Source: Larkinella rosea (GTDB lineage: Bacteria > Bacteroidota > Bacteroidia > Cytophagales > Spirosomataceae). From it: 64,000 nt of DNA. Under the pieces are notes generated by a model. That model was not told the DNA's origin. It made no database searches and worked only from the letters and a program-made list of their open reading frames with translations. Made by a program: the position numbers and the translations under genes. Location: positions 434,001 through 498,000 of the forward strand of contig NZ_RQJO01000015.1 in the NCBI RefSeq assembly GCF_003858635.1, read 5' to 3'. Positions 26,057-35,024 of this stretch are shown here, piece after piece (the stretch's first letter is position 1; the number at the start of each line of letters is the position of its first letter).

Positions 26057-27298
26057 TTAATCAAAACTGGGGATTTTCAAATATTCGCCGTCTTTCAGGG
26101 CCGACTGGTGAGCCACGATACCCGGCGCGGTATAAGCCAGCGCTTCGTGAATGTTGACCAGCGGCTGACGGTTGTTGACGATCGCGTCGATGAATTCGTG
26201 GGTGATGAACGTGTGCGATCCGCCGTGGCCGCTGTTGTGACGCAGAGGGGCGGGCATCAGATCGGTTTCCCACCACATGGGCTGTTTGTAGGTTTCCACG
26301 ACATTTTTGGCCACCTGAAAACCGCCGTGATCCAGTCCTTCTTTCGCTTCAGACCGGACAATCGTTGATTCGCCCGGTTCGGACTGCGGCATAAAAAAGC
26401 TCATTTTCTCGCCCCGCCATTCGCCCCGCTCCACGTTGCGCAGCGCCCCGCGCCAGTTGACTTCCACCCGAAACGGCGTGTTCTTATTGGTCTGGAAAAA
26501 AGCAGTTTCGTTCCAGAACGGATTTTTGTAGGGATTGCCTTTCAAAACCGGGCTGTCGTCGCCCCAGCCGACCCCGCTGACGCTCGTCAGTCGCTCGCCC
26601 GTGACCGAAATCAGGAACGAGGTGCAGTGCGTCGGGTACAGCATGGGTGGCAAACCGTGTCGCCAGGTCGGTTTTTTGTCCTCAAAATAAAGCACTTCCA
26701 AACCGGGGTGGTTGTATTCCGCAGCCGCGCTGAACAGCTTTCCGAATTCACCGGCCTTATACATTTTCCGAACCGACAAGGTCGTCTGCATGAAGGCGCT
26801 GGTTTCGGCCATCATGTAGGTTAACCCGCTTTTTTTGACGGCATCCCGCAGTTTGGCGCAGTCCTCCAGATTCAGAGCCGCCGGAACCGCGCACAACACG
26901 TGTTTTCCGGCTTTTAAACTGGCCAGTACGTGATTCGCGTGGTCGGGTGCGGGTGTTGCCAGAAAAACCGCTTCGATTTTGGGATCCTGCAGCAGTTTCT
27001 CCAGCGATTCGTAGCTTTTCGTACACTTGTACGTTTTCATCAGCGCATCCCGGCGCTCGGGACGCAAATCGCTGACGGCTTCGACAATGCAATTTGGATG
27101 TTCGTGGAAATAAAAACCGAGGCCAAACCGGCCACCGATAATGCCAATCCGCACTTTCCGATCCGCCGAGCGGTTTCCGGCAAACGCAAACCGGGAGGAC
27201 ACCGACAATGCGGCCGCCGATGTCCCGGCGATACTCAGAAATTGGCGACGATTGAGTGAAGGCTTCGTTCCGTTGTTAGTCATACCATTGAGATTCAA
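26057..27298 (-). CDS. Tat-exported Gfo/Idh/MocA-family oxidoreductase A
   Basis: NAD(P)-dependent oxidoreductase family with a Rossmann N-terminal half (RIGIIGGRFGLGFYF at about 50) and a C-terminal GFO-like domain, 413 residues. The leader LNRRQFLSIAGTSAAALSVS has a twin-arginine motif and an FAFAG cleavage region, so the protein should be folded with its cofactor and exported by Tat. FLATPAPDHANHVLASLKAGKHVLC is the usual second conserved block, cited here only in part as TPAPDHANH. It is 33 bp downstream of a paralogue. Exported members act on glycosides or sugars in the periplasm in other Bacteroidota; substrate unknown. Confidence 0.9.
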   Translation of the reverse strand: MNLNGMTNNGTKPSLNRRQFLSIAGTSAAALSVSSRFAFAGNRSADRKVRIGIIGGRFGLGFYFHEHPNCIVEAVSDLRPERRDALMKTYKCTKSYESLEKLLQDPKIEAVFLATPAPDHANHVLASLKAGKHVLCAVPAALNLEDCAKLRDAVKKSGLTYMMAETSAFMQTTLSVRKMYKAGEFGKLFSAAAEYNHPGLEVLYFEDKKPTWRHGLPPMLYPTHCTSFLISVTGERLTSVSGVGWGDDSPVLKGNPYKNPFWNETAFFQTNKNTPFRVEVNWRGALRNVERGEWRGEKMSFFMPQSEPGESTIVRSEAKEGLDHGGFQVAKNVVETYKQPMWWETDLMPAPLRHNSGHGGSHTFITHEFIDAIVNNRQPLVNIHEALAYTAPGIVAHQSALKDGEYLKIPSFD

Positions 27299-27331
27299 TC
27301 AGAAAAATCGGGTTTAGGAATAAAATCAGCC

Positions 27332-28618
27332 TTACACATTCCAAAGTTTGTACTGCGGAATCTTCAGCGTTTCGCCATCTTTCACCGCCGACTGGTGGGC
27401 GACAATTCCCGAAACGGTCAGGTTCAGCGCCATCGCGATGTTAACGAGCGGGTGACGATCCTGCAGGATTGCCGTAATGAATTCGTCGGTCAGCCGTCCG
27501 TGCGATCCACCGTGACCACCGGATTCGACACCGGGCGGCAACGCCGGACGAGCCAGATCGGGCAGTGTTTTCACCAGTCCTTCGTATTTACCGTAAAACG
27601 AGCCTTTCTGCCCGCGAATCCGGCCCCGTTCGCCGTGGTCGCCGGGCGTGTCCCAACTGACGGCCATCCGCGACGTACCGCCTTCGCTGGTGCGGAACAT
27701 GGCGATTTCAGAGCCGAAAATGTTGTTGTAGCGGTTATTACCGGGTTGCATTTGCTTGATGATACTCGGCATTCCCTGGCAGGAAACTTCCGTAAAACTG
27801 CCGCCGGTCACGCCCACGTAATAGGCGTTGGAGTGCGTCGGATAGAATTGGGGTGGCAAACCGACCCGCCATTCTTTGTAGGACGGCAGTGGATCGTCCA
27901 TGTAGTGGTAATATTCACCTTCCGAATAAATGAGTTTGCCCAAACCGCCCGCATTGTAAATCTGGCGCATGGCGTACAAATCCTCGTGAAAGCACGACGT
28001 TTCGAACATCATGTATTTTTTGCCGCTGGATTTCACCGCTTCGTACAGCGCATCGGCATCTTCCAGCGACCCGAAAACCGCCGGAACCGCCGTGGCAACA
28101 TGCTTGCCGTGCTTCAGCGCCAGTATGGCGTGTTTGGCGTGACTCGGGGCATCGGTTGCGATAAAAACCGCTTCAATGTTGTCGTCTTTAACGAGTTCTT
28201 CGATCGACGGATACGTTTTGGAGCAGTTACACGCCTTCGCCAGTTCGGCGCACCGATCTGGAAACAGATCGCTGACGGCCACTACTTCGACGTTCGGGTG
28301 GTTCTGGAAACCGAAGGCTGAGCCGAATTTGCAGAGGCCGTAACCAATGATACCGACGCGGATTTTCCGATTCGAAACCGCCACCCACTTTTTGGCACTG
28401 GCGGCTTCCTCGGTTTTCTCAAATCCCTGAATGGCCGGTTTGGCGGTTGCCGCCTGAGCGGTTTTCTTTCCGGTCGAACAGCCCGGCAGAACGCTCAGCG
28501 CCGTTACGCCCAGCCCCAGCGAATGCAGAAACGAACGCCGGTTGAACGGACTGGTTTCTTTTGGTGCTTTGTCCGATCCGCCGGACGAAGCCTGAGGGTT
28601 AATTTGATCGTTGATCAT
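27332..28618 (-). CDS. Tat-exported Gfo/Idh/MocA-family oxidoreductase B, probable lipoprotein
   Basis: Paralogue of the next gene, 428 residues. The leader has FNRRSFLHSLGLGVTALSVL followed by PGC: a twin-arginine motif with a lipobox-like cysteine at about residue 48, suggesting a Tat-exported lipoprotein. The Rossmann motif is RVGIIGYGLCKFGSAFGF (about 87) and the second conserved block is TDAPSHAKHAI. The C-terminus SAVKDGETLKIPQYKLWNV closely matches SALKDGEYLKIPSFD of its partner. SusD lies 24 bp upstream in the operon, so the enzyme is likely to act on the imported ligand in the periplasm. Confidence 0.9.
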   Translation of the reverse strand: MINDQINPQASSGGSDKAPKETSPFNRRSFLHSLGLGVTALSVLPGCSTGKKTAQAATAKPAIQGFEKTEEAASAKKWVAVSNRKIRVGIIGYGLCKFGSAFGFQNHPNVEVVAVSDLFPDRCAELAKACNCSKTYPSIEELVKDDNIEAVFIATDAPSHAKHAILALKHGKHVATAVPAVFGSLEDADALYEAVKSSGKKYMMFETSCFHEDLYAMRQIYNAGGLGKLIYSEGEYYHYMDDPLPSYKEWRVGLPPQFYPTHSNAYYVGVTGGSFTEVSCQGMPSIIKQMQPGNNRYNNIFGSEIAMFRTSEGGTSRMAVSWDTPGDHGERGRIRGQKGSFYGKYEGLVKTLPDLARPALPPGVESGGHGGSHGRLTDEFITAILQDRHPLVNIAMALNLTVSGIVAHQSAVKDGETLKIPQYKLWNV

Positions 28619-28642
28619 GGCGGAAATAGTCAGAAAATCAGA

Positions 28643-30421
28643 TTAATAACCTGGGTTTTGTTTTAAAGTCGGTTTTCCATCTTTTGTACTCAAATCGATC
28701 TGAGCCTGCGGAATCGGGTAGATTTCGTTTTTGCCCTTCGTAAAGAATGCGCCCTTCATGTAATCCTGATTGAAATACTTCGGAACCGCAGCTTCGTACT
28801 TTAAATACTTGTTCAGATACGTCGCCATGTAACCGCTTCCGTTGTCGTAGCGTTGCAGGTCGAAAAACCGGTGGTGTTCGAGGGCCAGTTCGAGTTTCCG
28901 CTCAAACCGGACGGATTCGCGGGCGAACTCCTTGCCTTTCTGCACAAATTGACCCGTATACAAACCAACTTTGTAATTGGCCGCCGGTTCGTTCGTAAAT
29001 CCTTTCAGCGGGGCGGAGTTGTCGATGTATTTCTTGACAAAACCGGCCGGATTGGCGGCCCGCGCCCGAATCATGTTCACGTACGTTTCGGCCTGCGCCA
29101 GACTACCAATTTCCACTTCAACCTCAGCCGCCCAGAGCAGCACGTCCGCAAACCGGATCAGGCTGTACGGGTTGTTGGTGTTCGCATTTTCGCGGTCGGT
29201 GGCAATCCGGGCCTGCCAGGCAATGTTTTTGATGACGCTGTACGGTCCACCGGTATTTTGCTGCCGAATCCAGGCCATGCCCGGGTGAATGCCCCAATCC
29301 AGATACGGAATACCCCGGCGACCCACCACCCAGTCCAGACGCGCATCCAGGTTACCGGCGTAGGGCGTAAACGGCGCCGACGACTGCAATCCTTGGTCGT
29401 TGGTTACCAGGTTATTATTGTAGGTATCGATCATCGGCAAGCCGTTGGCGTCGGTCTGGTAGGAATTGACCAGATCGAACGAAGGTTGTAACCAGCCGTA
29501 GCAACACGACGGCGGACCGCCAAACGGGCCGTTGTACATATCGGCGGCATTCCCATTACCCCCGTTCGCGCCGTCGTAAACCGACATCTGGACGGTAAAA
29601 ACCGCTTCCGGGCCGTGTTTCTTGTCGGTTTTAAAGTTGTCGATATACTGCTCGGCCAGCGCATATTTCTTCCCGTTTGACGTAACCCCACTGGCAATAA
29701 TTTCGGCCAGCAGCGGTTTTGCTTCCGTGAATTTTTGCTGAAACATGTAGACCTTCGCCAGGAAAGCTTTGGCGGCCCATTTGTTCGCCCGGCCCACGTC
29801 GGATTTGGTCGGCGTCAGATTATCGGCGGCATACTTGAAATCCGCTTCAATTTTCGGCCAGATCGGATCGGTATTAGAAACGTTGAAGTTTCCGGCATCA
29901 TACGTAACTGATTCATCCAGAAAAGGCACATTCCGCCAGAGTTTGGCCGCTTCGAAATGATACACAGCGCGCAGAAAAATGGCTTCGGCTTTCGTCTGAG
30001 CCGCTTCATCGGCGGTCAACTCGGTAACCTTGGGTATTAAACGCAAGACATCATTGGTCCGCTGAACAGCCGCATATAGAAACTGCCACCGCTCATTGGT
30101 CGACGAACTCGTCGGATCGTGCGTATAGGCTTCGTATGATGCCAGCAAGCCATTCGGTTCCGTTCCGACGTGTGCATCGCTGGACGCCATACTCGACAAA
30201 ACCGTCGGGCTGCTCCAGAAACTTCCGCCTACTGCGCCAACGCCATCCAGCAGTGAATACGCGCCAATCAATACGCCTTTGATCCCGGATTTAGTGGCTA
30301 ACGTACTTTCGCTGATGGAACCGATCGGCTCCTTTTCCAGAAATTCTTCTTTACAGGCTGATAAAGATAAAAGGGTGACGAAACAGCCTGTTAAAACCGG
30401 TTTTAAATAAATGCTTTTCAT
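28643..30421 (-). CDS. SusD/RagB-like lipoprotein of the catabolic locus
   Basis: Outer-membrane ligand-binding lipoprotein, 592 residues, larger than the average SusD. It has a signal peptide ending in SLSACKEEFLEKEP with the lipid-modified cysteine at about residue 23, TPR-type helices, and the family block LELALEHHRFFDLQRYDNG at about 520, then IYPIPQAQIDLS. It follows SusC by 26 bp. Together they should import the substrate that the downstream enzymes process. Confidence 0.93.
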   Translation of the reverse strand: MKSIYLKPVLTGCFVTLLSLSACKEEFLEKEPIGSISESTLATKSGIKGVLIGAYSLLDGVGAVGGSFWSSPTVLSSMASSDAHVGTEPNGLLASYEAYTHDPTSSSTNERWQFLYAAVQRTNDVLRLIPKVTELTADEAAQTKAEAIFLRAVYHFEAAKLWRNVPFLDESVTYDAGNFNVSNTDPIWPKIEADFKYAADNLTPTKSDVGRANKWAAKAFLAKVYMFQQKFTEAKPLLAEIIASGVTSNGKKYALAEQYIDNFKTDKKHGPEAVFTVQMSVYDGANGGNGNAADMYNGPFGGPPSCCYGWLQPSFDLVNSYQTDANGLPMIDTYNNNLVTNDQGLQSSAPFTPYAGNLDARLDWVVGRRGIPYLDWGIHPGMAWIRQQNTGGPYSVIKNIAWQARIATDRENANTNNPYSLIRFADVLLWAAEVEVEIGSLAQAETYVNMIRARAANPAGFVKKYIDNSAPLKGFTNEPAANYKVGLYTGQFVQKGKEFARESVRFERKLELALEHHRFFDLQRYDNGSGYMATYLNKYLKYEAAVPKYFNQDYMKGAFFTKGKNEIYPIPQAQIDLSTKDGKPTLKQNPGY

Positions 30422-30447
30422 GATTTTAATTTTTAACAGGATTTGTT

Positions 30448-33400
30448 TTAGAAGGAGAGGTTAACGCCGAGAAGAAAATTCCGCTGGTTGTTTGGATAGT
30501 TACCAAAATCAACCCCAAAAGCCGAGCTGCTGCCGCCTAACTCCGGATCTAAACCGGTGTATTTTGTGATGGTAAACAAGTTGGCAGCCTGTGCATACAC
30601 CCGCAGTTTTCCGACACCTATTTTTTGTAAAACGCTTGAAGGAAACGTATATCCGAGAATTAACGACCGCATTCGCAGATACGAGCCGTCTTCAATAAAG
30701 TATGAGTTTAATGCACCGGATGTACTTAACGAAGCACCGGTTTCGATAATGGGAACCGTCGTATTCGTATTTTGAGGAGTCCACGCATTCAGTAACACGT
30801 TGCTTTTATTCCCGACGTATCCGGCGTAAAAATGCGTATACGAACGGATGGTATTAACGATTTCATTGCCTTGTGATCCGTACAGAATGGTTGATAAATC
30901 AAAGCCTTTGTAGTTAAAGCCGAGGTTTATCCCGTAGGTAAAATCCGGATTCGGGCTACCCAAAAACGTGCGGTCGTCGGGCGTAATCACACCGTCACCG
31001 TTCACATCCCGGTATTTAAAACGACCCGGTGCGGCACCACTTTGGGCCGGTGATTCGGCCACTTCGGCGGCTGAATTGAAAAGTCCGAGGATGTCATACC
31101 CGAAGAACGAACTGACGGCCTGACCTTCCTGATTCCGAACCAAATTGCCCATGCCCTGCAAGCTTGAGGTTTCAAAATAACCGGGATTCGGAATGTCGAC
31201 CACCAGGTTTTTATACGTCGTGATGTTGGCTCCGATCGAGAATTGCAAGCCGTCGGTGATCGTGCCGCGATAGGTTACTGAAGCGTCAACCCCTTTATTT
31301 TGGATATCTCCGATATTGACGACCGGCGCAGTAGCCCCCCCAACTGTAGCTGGCAGCGGCTGCGTGAACAATAAACCGTTGATCGATTTCTTGTAGTATT
31401 CGACCGAAACGTCCAATTTGTTATTAAGAATAGTCGCGTCAAGTCCAAAATTGGAAACGATATTTTCTTCCCAACCCGCCTTTGGGTTGCCAATCCGGGT
31501 TTGGATAAATCCTTGTTGAACCGTGTTGCTGGTTCCGGCAATGTCGTAGTAGGCCGTGCCATAACCGCCACCGTACAGGCTGAACGCATTTTCCGGCGCA
31601 ACGTTGTTCTGAGACCCTAAAATGCCGTAACTGCCTCTGATTTTCAGGTCATTGACCCAACTAACATCTTTCATGAAAGCTTCGTTGGAAACCCGCCAGC
31701 CCACCGAAACCGATGGAAAGACGCCATATCGGCTTTCACTCCCGAAGCGGGATGAACCGTCCCGGCGAATGGTGGCACCGATCAGATATTTGTCATCGTA
31801 GGCGTAATCAACCCGGCCAAAGAGCGAAAATAAGCTGTTGATATAGCCATTGCTGGAGTTCGTAACGCCCGTGGTTCCGTTGCCCAGAATCAGGTAGTTG
31901 TAATTGGTGGAGAAGAACCGTTGCGAACCACCCGCGAGGCCCCGCCCCGAACTTTTAATGGCTTCCGAGCCAACCAGCGCCTGAATCGAATGTTTGCCAA
32001 GCTGCGTGCCGTATTTCAGGGTATTGGTCCACGTCAAGACACTGTTAAAACTGGCGCTTTCCGAATAACTGTTGGGACTGCTGTTGCCCTGTTTATTTTC
32101 GTATTGGGTGAAGTTAAAACTCTGGGCGTAATTATTATCGATCGTGGCGCCAAAGCTGGTACGGGCCGTAAAGTTTTTCAGGAAGTCAACTTCAGCGTAC
32201 GCATTCCCGACAATATTCCAGGAATATGTGCGGTTATTGATGTTCCGTTTCTGCATCGCTACCGGGTTTTGGTTACTCCCTAAACCGGGACCGGCAAAGG
32301 TTCCACCGTAATTACCTTTGATGTCGTAAACCGGAATGATCGGCATCATTTTATAAACGGCCGAAAGCGTTCCAAATTCGGCCTGATTTCCAAAACCGGG
32401 CGCATCTTTATAAAAAACGTTTGCATTCTGTCCAATCCGGGCATTTTTGCCAATTTTAAAAGCGGTATTGACCCGGGCTGAATACCGTTTTAAATACGTT
32501 TCCATCAACGTTCCCTGCTGGTTGATATAGCCGAGAGAGAGCAGGTAATTGGACTTATCGGTTCCACCGCTGGCCGTCAGGTTATGACTGGTCATGGGAG
32601 CCGGGTTAAAGAGTTCCTGAAACCAGTTTGTTCCGGTTTTATTGACTTGCTGAATCAAATAATTATTGGCGGTATTGATCGGATCGTAACTGTATTTCGC
32701 CGGATCGACGGCGGGATCACCGGTTTTTGCGACGCCGGCAACCCCTGGTCCTGCATACAAATAATCCGGCATTCCGTTAGCAAAAAGGATGTTATTCGGC
32801 GTGGCGATTTTCACCACTTTCATAAAATCCTCGGAATTCAGCAGATCGAACGGGTTGCCGGGCAGGGGCATTTGCATGCCGTAATAGGCGTCGTAGGTGA
32901 TGGTCGGTTTGCCGGATTTTCCTTTTTTGGTGGTAACGATCAGTACCCCATTCGAGCCCCGAACCCCGTAAATGGCGGCCGCTCCGGCGTCTTTCAACAC
33001 CTGGATCGATTCAATATCGTCGGCGCTGATGTTATTCAGATCAGCCTGAATTCCGTCTACCAGAACCAGCGGCTGCGTATTTCCGAAGGAAGTGACCCCA
33101 CGCACGAAGATGTTACTACTGGCGCCCGGTACTCCGGACGTGATTACATTGACCCCGGAAGCCTGTCCCTGAAGGGCCTGAACCGCCGAACCCGCCGGAA
33201 AGGATTTCACACCCTTCATGTCGACAACCGCGACGGAACCGGTAATATCTTTCTTGCGCTGACTGGAATAACCCGTTACGACGACTTCGTTAAGCGACTG
33301 TACATCAGCGGATAAATCAATATTAATAGTCGTTTGGTTGTTTACCGTTACTTCTTTGGTGACGTAACCGATAAACGAAAAAATCAACACGTCACTCGGT

Positions 33401-33621
33401 TTGGCATTAATCGTATACTGCCCGCTGGCGCCCGTTGCAGTACCTCTGCTCGTTCCTTTTATGACGACGTTGACACCGGGTAGCGGAGTCTGACCCGCAT
33501 TGTCCAGCACAACTCCCTGTATTTGGGCATCCTGAGCGGCCAGTTGCCCGTACGTACAGAGAAAAAAGGCAAGCAACAGGACATAGCACGGCCCTATCTG
33601 GTAAAATTTTCTTCGTTTCAT
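30448..33621 (-). CDS. SusC/RagA-like TonB-dependent transporter of the catabolic locus
   Basis: Outer-membrane importer, 1057 residues from the ATG at 33621 (MKRRKFYQIGPCYVLLLAFF signal peptide, QLAAQ cleavage region). The carboxypeptidase-regulatory domain lies at about 30-105, the TonB box and plug entry at LNEVVVTGYSSQRKKDITGS, then plug blocks PLVLVDG and AAIYGVRGSNGVLIVTTKKG, then the barrel ending LLGVNLSF. It is the first structural gene after the GntR regulator. The leader is unusually long: the putative regulator site lies 325-340 bp upstream of the start codon. Substrate unknown. Confidence 0.94.
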   Translation of the reverse strand: MKRRKFYQIGPCYVLLLAFFLCTYGQLAAQDAQIQGVVLDNAGQTPLPGVNVVIKGTSRGTATGASGQYTINAKPSDVLIFSFIGYVTKEVTVNNQTTINIDLSADVQSLNEVVVTGYSSQRKKDITGSVAVVDMKGVKSFPAGSAVQALQGQASGVNVITSGVPGASSNIFVRGVTSFGNTQPLVLVDGIQADLNNISADDIESIQVLKDAGAAAIYGVRGSNGVLIVTTKKGKSGKPTITYDAYYGMQMPLPGNPFDLLNSEDFMKVVKIATPNNILFANGMPDYLYAGPGVAGVAKTGDPAVDPAKYSYDPINTANNYLIQQVNKTGTNWFQELFNPAPMTSHNLTASGGTDKSNYLLSLGYINQQGTLMETYLKRYSARVNTAFKIGKNARIGQNANVFYKDAPGFGNQAEFGTLSAVYKMMPIIPVYDIKGNYGGTFAGPGLGSNQNPVAMQKRNINNRTYSWNIVGNAYAEVDFLKNFTARTSFGATIDNNYAQSFNFTQYENKQGNSSPNSYSESASFNSVLTWTNTLKYGTQLGKHSIQALVGSEAIKSSGRGLAGGSQRFFSTNYNYLILGNGTTGVTNSSNGYINSLFSLFGRVDYAYDDKYLIGATIRRDGSSRFGSESRYGVFPSVSVGWRVSNEAFMKDVSWVNDLKIRGSYGILGSQNNVAPENAFSLYGGGYGTAYYDIAGTSNTVQQGFIQTRIGNPKAGWEENIVSNFGLDATILNNKLDVSVEYYKKSINGLLFTQPLPATVGGATAPVVNIGDIQNKGVDASVTYRGTITDGLQFSIGANITTYKNLVVDIPNPGYFETSSLQGMGNLVRNQEGQAVSSFFGYDILGLFNSAAEVAESPAQSGAAPGRFKYRDVNGDGVITPDDRTFLGSPNPDFTYGINLGFNYKGFDLSTILYGSQGNEIVNTIRSYTHFYAGYVGNKSNVLLNAWTPQNTNTTVPIIETGASLSTSGALNSYFIEDGSYLRMRSLILGYTFPSSVLQKIGVGKLRVYAQAANLFTITKYTGLDPELGGSSSAFGVDFGNYPNNQRNFLLGVNLSF

Positions 33622-33890
33622 AGACCAATACGTTTTGAGGTTGATTAAGGAATATTGACTAACTGATTCGCAATTCGTACTCAGCACACTATTTCTTTGA
33701 TTCCCGGTTTCAGGAATTGGCTATGGATACAGTCTAATCAGAAAGAAATCGTAAACAAATCCTGAATCGCTAGATCCAGGTTTGTTAGGGAGTTTATGGT
33801 ACCAAATGGCTTTTCGATTCCTGCAGTAATCACCATATTTCGGGAAGATCGCACCGATAAAAGCCTTTCATACGCTGTACTGTAATTGGA

Positions 33891-33900
33891 TTTGTAAACG
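33891..33900. promoter_or_regulatory. Possible GntR operator half/variant site
   Basis: TTTGTAAACG, a degenerate match to the TTTGTnnACAAA palindrome found 48 bp to the right and upstream of gntR. Weak alone; listed because of the clustering. Confidence 0.3.
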
Positions 33901-33947
33901 CAGGCGGATATTTTAAAATCAAATTATGCTTACAAATATATTGCAAA

Positions 33948-33959
33948 TTTGTTTACAAA
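33948..33959. promoter_or_regulatory. Candidate GntR operator upstream of SusC 2
   Basis: TTTGTTTACAAA is a perfect 5-bp-arm palindrome with a two-base centre, a shape typical of GntR/FadR-type sites. The same core occurs in reverse complement 10 bp upstream of the regulator's own start codon. Placement next to a -7-like element suggests repression of SusCD by the GntR protein. Confidence 0.5.
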
Positions 33960-34198
33960 AAATATTATCTATTATTTTTTTTCAGTTTGAAAGAAGATCG
34001 ACTTTCACAAGTGAGGATATGGCAAATAATACCGAAGCAAGCAGCTTCGGCGAAGCATGTTGGGATACCGAATTTATAGGTACGGCAGTAAAAAAGAGTT
34101 TATTTTTCTTGCCAGAAAGAAAACAGGGGAGGACGGACTCGTTTAAAATCCGTGCTGAAAGCTGGGTAGCTGAAGTGGAAGCAGGAAATAACCGGTTT

Positions 34199-34837
34199 TT
34201 AATCGAGGTCGAGCGAGGATACTTCGCCCCGGATCAGGTGTCGGGTAAGCGTTTCTTCGGCTAATTTGAGGTCCTTTTCCTTGAGGGCTTTCAGAATTTG
34301 CCGGTGTTCCATATCGGTTAATTCGTAATCGTCCATATGGGTCTGAGTTTGCCCGAGTTTCTGGTGGAAAAGGGGAATGTTGCCGGATTGGTAGAGATTT
34401 CTCAGTTTTTCGTTGTCGGCACTGTCAATCAGCGTTTCGTGAAATTTCACGTCGGCTTCGCAGGCTCCGCCGAAATAACCACGCTGAATCATGGACGTAA
34501 AATCATCGCAGATGCGCTCCAGTTCATCGATATGCTCATTGTCAATTTTCTGAATCGCCAGCCGGATTGCACCGAGCTCCAGAATTTCCCGTAACTCCCG
34601 AATCTGTTGAATATCAGCCGCCACCAGCGATTTGACGAAAAAACCGCCTTTTTCACCCAAAACGACCAACTGTTCGCCCAGCAGTCGGGTGAGGGCTTCG
34701 CGAATGGCCATGCGGTTGACATCCAGTCGGGTCGCCCAAATGTCTTCTTTCAGCCGGGTGCCGGATACAACCTGGTTTGACAATATCTTTTTCCGTAATT
34801 CAGTATATGCTTTATTGGCCAGCGAATCTTCTTTCAT
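34199..34837 (-). CDS. GntR-family transcriptional regulator, FadR/FCD subfamily
   Basis: DNA-binding regulator, 212 residues. The winged helix occupies about 5-70: LANKAYTELRKKILSNQVVSG, then RLDVNRMAIREALTRLLGE (recognition helix) and GGFFVKSL (wing). The all-helical FCD ligand-binding domain follows, with its metal-site residues Asp in DVKFHETLID (about 131) and histidines in HQKLGQTQTHMDDY and MEHRQILKAL. FCD domains bind small carboxylates or sugar acids. It heads the catabolic locus on the same strand, so it most likely controls it in response to a pathway acid. Matching palindromes lie before it and before SusC. Confidence 0.92.
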   Translation of the reverse strand: MKEDSLANKAYTELRKKILSNQVVSGTRLKEDIWATRLDVNRMAIREALTRLLGEQLVVLGEKGGFFVKSLVAADIQQIRELREILELGAIRLAIQKIDNEHIDELERICDDFTSMIQRGYFGGACEADVKFHETLIDSADNEKLRNLYQSGNIPLFHQKLGQTQTHMDDYELTDMEHRQILKALKEKDLKLAEETLTRHLIRGEVSSLDLD

Positions 34838-34846
34838 TATCTTATT

Positions 34847-34857
34847 TTTGTAAACAA
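34847..34857. promoter_or_regulatory. Candidate GntR autoregulatory site
   Basis: TTTGTAAACAA lies 10 bp upstream of the gntR start codon and is the reverse complement of the core at 33948-33959. A site so close to the start codon would block transcription of the regulator itself. Confidence 0.5.
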
Positions 34858-35024
34858 TATATAAATACTAAAGTAAACGAAAAATAGTTTTCTTGTAAAA
34901 ATAGTCAATAAGTTTGAGTGGAGCAAAGAAGATGCCGGATGCGATTTGACAGTTATTTTGAGGTAACGTATTTGCAGGCTATACGCTCAGGCAGGCTGGT
35001 TTTAGTTGGGAAGCGGTTTGATAC

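Larger units (their letters stand above)
33622..34198. other. SusC 2 upstream region
   Basis: No gene is supported in this 577-bp stretch. Around 33890-33960 it becomes AT-rich and holds the candidate GntR sites. A minus-strand -7 element (seen as CAAATATA at 33933-33940) partly overlaps this area. That would give SusC a leader of about 300 nt. The part at 34000-34198 is the downstream flank of the GntR gene and has no visible terminator stem. Confidence 0.4.

Noticed and set aside
33926-34264. 112-codon plus-strand frame in the SusC 2/gntR gap
   Set aside because: Overlaps the candidate operator region and the gntR 3-prime end, and its sequence has no protein-like periodicity.
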